From an uncultured Bacteroides sp. (lineage in GTDB: Bacteria > Bacteroidota > Bacteroidia > Bacteroidales > Bacteroidaceae): 18,732 nucleotides of DNA. The DNA lies in assembly GCA_934716785.1 (NCBI GenBank), contig CAKUYM010000050.1:1-18732 (forward strand), in the 5' to 3' direction. Below are positions 6,194 to 11,972 of the stretch, piece after piece; the first letter of the stretch is position 1, and each line of letters opens with the position of its first letter. The position numbers and the translations under genes were made by a program. The notes below the pieces were generated by a model. It did not search any database. It saw nothing but the letters and a program-made list of their open reading frames with translations, and was not told the origin of the DNA.

Positions 6194-7081
6194 TTAGTAT
6201 TTTCCCGTCAGACCGATAAAGGCGTCTTCCAGATTCACCTGCTCACTGTGGAGGTCGGTATAGGGCACTGACATTGATTTCAGTTTTGCCTCCGTTTCTG
6301 CAGGCGACAGGAAAGAGAAGGTCTCCAAGGTATTCCGCAGGACGGAAGGATGGTAGAAATCGTCGGATTCGGGGAGCTCGTAACCATCGGGAACCGTAAA
6401 CGTATAGCGGCGTCCCTTTTCCAGCAACTCGGAGAGCGGTTTCTGAATCAAGATCTTCCCGTAGTCCATGATGATGCAATCGTCTACAAGACGTTCCATA
6501 TCCTGAATGATATGCGAAGTAAGGAAAACGGTTTTGCCTTCGGAGCGGGCATAGTCACGGAGATAGTCCACGAACAGGCGGCGGTAGCCGGGGTCGAGTC
6601 CGAGGGAGAAGTCATCCAATACGAGAAGTTCCGGATTCTGTGCGAGAATCAGTCCGAGAGCCACTTGCGAGCGTTGTCCGCACGACATGCGTGAGATGCG
6701 TTGTCCGGGAGCGACTTTCAGCTTGTCCATCAGTTCATAATACGCTTCTTTTCTCCACTGGCCGGGATAGAAGGCTGCATAGAATTTCTCTATTTCGGTG
6801 ATGGTCATGAATTGATACTGCACATGCCCTTCAATGAGTAGCCCGATCTTGCGGCGCAGGGCAGGTGCCATGCTCTGTATCTCCTGTCCGAAGATGCGGC
6901 ACTCTCCCGAGCGTGGTTTCAGATAGCCGCTCAGGATATTGATAGTGGTGGTCTTGCCCGTACCGTTTTTCCCTAATAGTCCCAGGATTCGTCCTTTGGG
7001 CACTGTGAAACTCAGGTTTTCGTAAATCAACCGTTTGCCGTAGTAATGCGTCAGGTTGTTACATTCTATAATCTGTTCCAT
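6194..7081 (-). CDS. ABC transporter ATP-binding protein with variant motifs
   Basis: A 295-residue ATPase of the ABC-2 (NatA/GldA/YtrB-like) class. Walker A is GKNGTGKT at 37-44, the H-loop His is 189 (LTSHIIQDM) and the D-loop is GLD at 160-162. Two key motifs depart from consensus. The signature reads MSCGQ (131-135) where LSGGQ is usual. Walker B ends LLVLDDF (151-157), so the catalytic Glu after the Walker B Asp is an Asp (156). The position of the Q-loop Gln is Glu83, which is common in this class. Both changes could lower ATP turnover, yet the protein is full length and the flanking sequence is well kept, so it is not a decayed gene. Residues about 215-295 form the usual C-terminal extension. 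It lies 22 nt after the PepSY gene and 53 nt before its likely permease. Confidence 0.85.
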   Translation of the reverse strand: MEQIIECNNLTHYYGKRLIYENLSFTVPKGRILGLLGKNGTGKTTTINILSGYLKPRSGECRIFGQEIQSMAPALRRKIGLLIEGHVQYQFMTITEIEKFYAAFYPGQWRKEAYYELMDKLKVAPGQRISRMSCGQRSQVALGLILAQNPELLVLDDFSLGLDPGYRRLFVDYLRDYARSEGKTVFLTSHIIQDMERLVDDCIIMDYGKILIQKPLSELLEKGRRYTFTVPDGYELPESDDFYHPSVLRNTLETFSFLSPAETEAKLKSMSVPYTDLHSEQVNLEDAFIGLTGKY

Positions 7082-7103
7082 TCTATTTTATCTGTTATTC
7101 TGT

Positions 7104-7670
7104 TCAAAAGAAGAGAAGGAAGAGTATAGGAATCAATATTCCGGCAATAAGCTCTATCCCTCCTCTACCGATAATACCTTTGTTTCCTTTCAGCATGATG
7201 ATGCCTGAAAGAGTGATGATGATAAGCCCGATAGCGAAGATATCCGCGAAGTGAGTCCACCATTGTCCCGGATTGTAATGCAGACGGGACATGGCTCCGA
7301 TGAGCGGGCGGCGGGTGACAGACTCATAGACCGCTTCTCCTGTCTTTACATTCACCAAGAGATTGGAACCGCCTTTCAGAAATACTTTCATCACATCCGT
7401 CTGCGGGAAGTAATGCTTGGTGTAGTTGCCGGTTTCTCCCAACGGCTCCAGTAGGGAAAGCACTTTTTCCTTACTCATTCCCGCTTTGTCCGGCAGGCTT
7501 TCTGTTATCTTATATTCCTTCCGAGTGATGGAAAAGTTTGGATTAATCGTGTCGCGATGATTCATCACAATGCCGGAAATGGCATATATTAATACCATTC
7601 CGGCAAAGAAAAAGGATAAATCGCGGTGTATGATTCGGCTCCATTTACGGATGCTGTTACTCCACTTCAT
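7104..7670 (-). CDS. Short PepSY-associated membrane protein
   Basis: A 188-residue inner-membrane protein resembling a compact PepSY-TM protein. Helix 1 is about residues 17-37, a periplasmic PepSY-like segment follows (about 55-125), helix 2 is about 141-161 and helix 3 about 169-188. His15 and His38 flank helix 1, and His131 and His140 lie just before helix 2, in the phrase LHYNPGQWWTHFADIFA. PepSY-TM proteins coded beside TonB receptors include ferric-siderophore reductases (FoxB, FpvG), and paired His at membrane ends would suit heme b or metal ligation. That is inference here, because this protein has fewer helices. Its start overlaps the end of the preceding lipoprotein gene by 14 nt, so the two are probably translationally coupled. 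Confidence 0.75.
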   Translation of the reverse strand: MKWSNSIRKWSRIIHRDLSFFFAGMVLIYAISGIVMNHRDTINPNFSITRKEYKITESLPDKAGMSKEKVLSLLEPLGETGNYTKHYFPQTDVMKVFLKGGSNLLVNVKTGEAVYESVTRRPLIGAMSRLHYNPGQWWTHFADIFAIGLIIITLSGIIMLKGNKGIIGRGGIELIAGILIPILFLLFF

Positions 7671-8244
7671 ATGAGTTGGCTTCCATAAAATAGAATGACA
7701 GATACTCTTTTCCCGTATTTGCTTTGCGATCGGCTATCTTGGCACGGAAGTCGGCAATGCGGGCTTCGGGCGTATTGGCTGTTTCGCCGCGTGCTTTCTT
7801 TTCAGTGTCGCATCCGGCTTCGCCTGTACCGTGTTTCTCGGCAGACTGTGCCTTGAGTTGTGCTTCCCAATTCTGGAGATAGGCTTCGTCGATGCGTTGC
7901 TCTTTCAATGTGCCGGTCACGCGAACGATAGAGTTCACGCATTTAGGATCGAATGCTCCTAATGTTCCGGCTTCTACGCGGATTACTTGCGTGTCGTCAC
8001 TGCCCATAAGGAAGATTTTCTTCGCGCCATGTTTGCAGGTGTGTGTACAAACGCCTTCGATGGTCACTTCTTTTCCGACAAGATTCTCGGCATTAGCCAA
8101 GAGAGAGTCGATTTCCAAAGCGGAAGAGACGTTTTGCTCCGTTGCCACTTCTGTAGCGCTTTTCTGTTGTTTGCTGCCACAGGAAGTTCCGATAAGAGTC
8201 ATAGCCGATAAGGCTATGACAATAGTTAGTTGTTTGGTTTTCAT
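7657..8244 (-). CDS. OB-fold-like lipoprotein with CxHxCxH motif
   Basis: A 195-residue lipoprotein (Cys22 in IGTSC). The residues after the Cys are Gly, Ser, Lys and Gln with no acidic run, so the Bacteroides surface-export signal is absent and the protein most likely faces the periplasm. Residues about 45-112 look like an OB fold (LVGKEVTIEGVCTHTCKHG ... KKIFLMGSDD ... IRVEAG ... VNSIVRVTGTL). Within it Cys66, His68, Cys70 and His72 form a tight CxHxCxH cluster, with Cys102 and Cys145 further on. Such a cluster is a plausible metal or heme site (inference). The C-terminal part (about 125-180) is charged and helical. It overlaps the PepSY gene by 14 nt and follows the FISUMP gene by 28 nt. 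Beyond 'OB-fold lipoprotein' I do not recognise a named family. Confidence 0.7.
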   Translation of the reverse strand: MKTKQLTIVIALSAMTLIGTSCGSKQQKSATEVATEQNVSSALEIDSLLANAENLVGKEVTIEGVCTHTCKHGAKKIFLMGSDDTQVIRVEAGTLGAFDPKCVNSIVRVTGTLKEQRIDEAYLQNWEAQLKAQSAEKHGTGEAGCDTEKKARGETANTPEARIADFRAKIADRKANTGKEYLSFYFMEANSYEVE

Positions 8245-8272
8245 TGTTGTTGTTTCTATATGGTTTGTAACT

Positions 8273-9202
8273 TTAGTTTGCTGCTTGATCCTTTACGCAA
8301 CGGAGTTGCATTCCAGATTCATAATGTTGATATGACAAAGTAATACGCCCTTCTGGATAATTCTTGGTAAATGTTGTCATTTGCGCAAAGAATTGAATAT
8401 TAGTCATCGTGTTAGGATCAGATGATGAATAATTTGGTCTGAAGCAAGTGGAGGACATTATATAATTCATTATTGGTTGGGCTTTATATTTAGCTAACGT
8501 AGCTTCATTTGTATTGCTGCTACAGAGCTTCGCGGCCTGATAAGCGGGTGTAGCCTTAAAGCCTGATTTTATTCTTGCCCCAGATAATACGTAGTTCCAT
8601 CCTGCCTCATTATAATTCTCTAATTTTGCCCCATCATATTTTGAATCATAAAAGAGAGCGGTTGGTACATCTAATTGAGTTGGATATTTATCTGTATCAT
8701 TAACTCCCCAAGTGGATCTACCGCAAAGCGCAACAAATTCCATTCGAGTCGGTATATGCCATCCTTTGGGACAGATACCCTGAGTTCCTTCAAACTCATA
8801 GCAATTTTCAGCAGTTACCTTTTTGCTGCCAAATGCTGCATATGTATCATAAAAATAGCCTAATTTCTTTATAGAGGCTTCATCTGTTAATACTTCGATA
8901 GCATCTGCTTTGTTTGTATCGTTACCTTCATTTACGATCAATTTATACGGATACCAGATATGCGAATCTGCAGTCGGATCACCTGACGGTGTATATCCTT
9001 CCGGCACATAGCGTAACGGTTCTGCCATCCAAGTCGTTCCGTTGGCAAGTTTCACGGTCTGATAAGTCTCTCCGTAATAGACGAAATATCCGTCATGCTC
9101 TTCAAAATTTGTTTCTTCCTGTTCTTCTTTCGGTGAATTGTCATCATCATTACAAGCAGCAAAAAGTGTTGCTGCAAGCATCAACATTAAATACTTTTTC
9201 AT
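8273..9202 (-). CDS. FISUMP-domain surface lipoprotein
   Basis: A 309-residue lipoprotein: signal peptide 1-16, lipobox LFAAC with Cys17. The residues that follow are Asn-Asp-Asp-Asp, an acidic run right after the Cys that matches the Bacteroides lipoprotein surface-export signal, so display on the cell surface is likely. Residues about 48-303 match the Fibrobacter succinogenes major paralogous (FISUMP) domain: YQTVKLANGTTWMAEPLRY near the start, GICPKGWHIPTRMEF in the middle and a QLRCVKD close. The domain is related to C-type-lectin-like folds and is thought to bind rather than catalyse. The gene is 32 nt after the outer-membrane barrel gene and 28 nt before the OB-fold lipoprotein, inside the TonB-receptor operon, so it may be an accessory surface ligand binder. 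Its base composition seems somewhat more AT-rich than its neighbours, hinting at separate origin. Confidence 0.8.
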   Translation of the reverse strand: MKKYLMLMLAATLFAACNDDDNSPKEEQEETNFEEHDGYFVYYGETYQTVKLANGTTWMAEPLRYVPEGYTPSGDPTADSHIWYPYKLIVNEGNDTNKADAIEVLTDEASIKKLGYFYDTYAAFGSKKVTAENCYEFEGTQGICPKGWHIPTRMEFVALCGRSTWGVNDTDKYPTQLDVPTALFYDSKYDGAKLENYNEAGWNYVLSGARIKSGFKATPAYQAAKLCSSNTNEATLAKYKAQPIMNYIMSSTCFRPNYSSSDPNTMTNIQFFAQMTTFTKNYPEGRITLSYQHYESGMQLRCVKDQAAN

Positions 9203-9234
9203 GTTCTGATAAATTTAGTTTATAATTGATTAAT

Positions 9235-10734
9235 TTAAAATGTATATCCAAGTTTTAGGGTTTCACTCCATCGGTCGGCTCCTGCTATATGCTTAAGGTT
9301 GAAACCGTGTGTATATTCAGCCTGCATCTCCGCATACATCCCCCGATAGAATTTGTATCGCAGTCCGAATCGGACAGCCAGTCGGGGAGCTGTCGCATAT
9401 TCATTCTGCAGATCATAATATTCCGTCAATCGATAAGGAGGTTCACCGGCTTCAATATCGGTATCCACAGTTTTACTCTTTTCCGTATAATCTCCGACGG
9501 AGAAAATGCCGGAAGCCTTCCAATCAAACAATCGGGTATGAAATGTACCGGCAAGATATACGTGTCCGCAAGTCATAGTCTGCGAAACGGAGTAGGGAAA
9601 CATCTGCGTAACCAAGCTTTTGAATGACGATACATTCGCGCCGAAGTGCAACTCTTTTCGAGGACTTGTGAACTCATATTCGGGCTGTACGGAAAAGATA
9701 GTTCTTTCAAAGATACGGTTGGAACCATAGACGTGGGTCGTCGTTATACCATTGGAAGTCTCCTGTCCCAATACATTCTCGTTATTAATCTGGCGTATCC
9801 AAGTTAAATTTAAACGTAGGAAGTGGGCTGCATCTCCTCTGTCGAAACGATAACTCAGGTGCGAAGCAATCCGGTTTGTCGGGAATTTGAACCAGATGCT
9901 CTCCTTCTCTCCGGCAGAACCGGAAGAATGGCTATATTCCACATCCCCATAGAAAGACTTCCATTGAAGCTGGACGGCAGCTCCGTGAGACAGTTCTTTA
10001 ATGGGGAATCCGTTAATTCCCGATTCATTCAGATGAATCCCGCTACCTTCCCATGTCTCGTAGGCACCATACATCAGTCCTTTGTCCAAAAAGGCATAAT
10101 ACGATGTAGCTGCCGTACCGATTTCTTCTGCTTTCACCGATTCACTGTTCTTACCAAAGATATAAGTGAATCCGATGGAGTAGTTGCCTGAATGGTACAT
10201 TATGCTTGGCGCTACTTTCAAGTCCAGCCTGTAGTTGGTATGCCGCAAGTCTTTACGCTTCGAATAGTTGGCGGAAGTGAAGTCTATTTTGCCACCTATA
10301 CGCCATTGGGGAGCAATGTCTTTGGCTATGCCTCCCATGAAAGCATACGTCTGCAAATCCTTGCGTCCGGGAGTGAATTCCAGTATATCTACCGGATAGA
10401 ATCCGGGATGGATAAACATGGAACCGCACATATTACTGCCGGAAGTATGGTCGAATGAGAATGAGCCTATTAAAGAATACTCCTTCAGATGTGTGATAGA
10501 CTTCGCTACCACGCCGGCACTCCATAACTTGTCCGCTTCATAATAATTGCGGAAATCGCCATGGTTGTTTCTTCCATACAATTCTGCATAGGAGACAGTA
10601 GCGCTGTCCGCCATAATCCCGGTAACGTTTGCACCTGCATTCCAAGGATTGCGGTGTTCCACAACGTCGTATGACTGTGCCGATGCCGCGGATATCATAC
10701 ACAGGAAAAGACAACTTATAAATATTCGTTTCAT
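9235..10734 (-). CDS. DUF6850-type outer-membrane beta-barrel protein
   Basis: A 499-residue protein starting MKRIFISCLFLCMISAASA, a clean signal peptide cleaved before QSYDVVEHRNPWNAG. The frame stays open for 69 more codons upstream, but those overlap the preceding gene and encode no signal peptide. An alternative ATG three codons earlier (10743) overlaps the preceding stop and is also possible. The body is made of alternating aromatic strands and ends in LKLGYTF, the Phe-terminal beta-strand typical of outer-membrane barrels. I assign it to DUF6850 from memory. The start is 1 nt after the stop of the DUF4876-type gene. It may form a channel or an outer-membrane partner of the TonB receptor. 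No SusD-like gene is present, so this barrel and the DUF4876-type lipoprotein take the usual place of such partners. Confidence 0.75.
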   Translation of the reverse strand: MKRIFISCLFLCMISAASAQSYDVVEHRNPWNAGANVTGIMADSATVSYAELYGRNNHGDFRNYYEADKLWSAGVVAKSITHLKEYSLIGSFSFDHTSGSNMCGSMFIHPGFYPVDILEFTPGRKDLQTYAFMGGIAKDIAPQWRIGGKIDFTSANYSKRKDLRHTNYRLDLKVAPSIMYHSGNYSIGFTYIFGKNSESVKAEEIGTAATSYYAFLDKGLMYGAYETWEGSGIHLNESGINGFPIKELSHGAAVQLQWKSFYGDVEYSHSSGSAGEKESIWFKFPTNRIASHLSYRFDRGDAAHFLRLNLTWIRQINNENVLGQETSNGITTTHVYGSNRIFERTIFSVQPEYEFTSPRKELHFGANVSSFKSLVTQMFPYSVSQTMTCGHVYLAGTFHTRLFDWKASGIFSVGDYTEKSKTVDTDIEAGEPPYRLTEYYDLQNEYATAPRLAVRFGLRYKFYRGMYAEMQAEYTHGFNLKHIAGADRWSETLKLGYTF

Positions 10735-10735
10735 A

Positions 10736-11968
10736 TCACTCATGCAGGGATTGTTTTTCTCTTTCATAAAAATCAGAGGAAGAATTGTTGGTATCTTCCA
10801 GTATCTCATAGCCGGCCTCGCGAGAGGCTTCTTCATCAGTGTGGCGATATAGGGTTCGTCCGTCATATAACGCGCTTTGGGTAATATAGCCCGCATCGAC
10901 GGAGGGCGGCATGCGTTTCTTGTTGTTCGATGAGCCGCCATAATAGATCTCTACCGCATCCATCACCCAGTCCACCGGCACTTTTACAATCCGGTCCGCC
11001 GTGCTTCCCGGTTTCTGAATAACGTTGTCTGCCCCGGCAACAAAATCTTGTATGGTAGTACCTTTTGCCTTGAATAAGACTGCGGCAGGAGAGAACACGG
11101 AGAATGTATAAGCATTGGCTTGCCCTGTCTTTATCACGACATTCAGATAATGATCCGGCGTTATCTGGTCGCCCGGTGCCGGGTGATACAATGTATTCCA
11201 GAAATATACGGGATTGTAACAGACGAAATATCCGGGTTTGTTCAGGTTGACCGATTGGGGATACTGTGCGGTGTGGTCGATAGCTCCGCAGATAACCACT
11301 ACGGCATCTTCGCCCGGAGCCAACGGGAAAGTGCGACCTGTACCGCCAAACTGCCATACGCACTGTGCCACAGGCAAGAAGTCAGGGAATATGGTAGCTC
11401 CGGTAGATTCATCCTGAGTGATCCATACATTGGTTGCCTGCGAGTTGTAAGGATCGAGCGAACCGAAACAGAGGCTGTCGAGATACTGAACCTCGGAGGT
11501 GTTATTGTGCAGGATCATATACTTGTCCGACTGGTAGTTGCCTTCAAACGGCAGTTTGGTACATCCTCCGCAATAAATCTCTTTAATGACAATAGCACCC
11601 GACTTGGAGTGTGACAACGGAAGATTAAGGATAAGGTCCTCATTCACAAGTTTCACCTTGTCCGCCAGTCCGTTGAAGATATCACGGCCTGCTTTGTCAC
11701 TTATCTGAATCCGGTATACACCTTGGGTCAGATTGAAATGTGCGGTCCCGTTCTCATCCGTTTTTGACGTATATGAACTCCCCCGGTCTATATCTTCGAC
11801 CTTTATACTGATGCCCGCCCGAAGAAAATCCGAGTATCCGTCCGGATATACGGCATTTATCTGAAGCGTATGCAGCCGACCGTCATAAGGGTTGTCCTTG
11901 TCGATATCCGTGCAACCTCCGGTGGCGAAGATTGTCACTAATGATAATATGTATACTAATCGCTTCAT
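10736..11968 (-). CDS. DUF4876-type lipoprotein
   Basis: A 410-residue lipoprotein with Cys19 in the lipobox ATGGC, followed by TDIDKD with alternating acids. Residues about 33-118 resemble an Ig-like or carboxypeptidase-regulatory-like fold (SIKVEDID ... NGTAHFNLTQGVYRIQIS). From about 124 the DUF4876 region begins: IVIKEIYCGGC, then DKYMILHNNTSEVQYLDSL, and near the end GRTLYRHTDEEA and ILEDTNNSSSDF. The first of these phrases parallels lamin-tail domains. A CxxC pair (Cys133, Cys136) could bind a metal or form a disulfide. It lies 4 nt behind the TonB receptor gene and directly before the barrel gene, so it is probably the receptor's outer-membrane lipoprotein partner. The family assignment is from memory. 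The ligand is unknown. Confidence 0.75.
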   Translation of the reverse strand: MKRLVYILSLVTIFATGGCTDIDKDNPYDGRLHTLQINAVYPDGYSDFLRAGISIKVEDIDRGSSYTSKTDENGTAHFNLTQGVYRIQISDKAGRDIFNGLADKVKLVNEDLILNLPLSHSKSGAIVIKEIYCGGCTKLPFEGNYQSDKYMILHNNTSEVQYLDSLCFGSLDPYNSQATNVWITQDESTGATIFPDFLPVAQCVWQFGGTGRTFPLAPGEDAVVVICGAIDHTAQYPQSVNLNKPGYFVCYNPVYFWNTLYHPAPGDQITPDHYLNVVIKTGQANAYTFSVFSPAAVLFKAKGTTIQDFVAGADNVIQKPGSTADRIVKVPVDWVMDAVEIYYGGSSNNKKRMPPSVDAGYITQSALYDGRTLYRHTDEEASREAGYEILEDTNNSSSDFYEREKQSLHE

Positions 11969-11972
11969 TGTT

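Noticed and set aside
10735..10941. N-terminal extension of 69 codons on the outer-membrane barrel gene
   Set aside because: It overlaps the 3' end of the DUF4876-type gene in another frame, and the signal peptide begins only at 10734.
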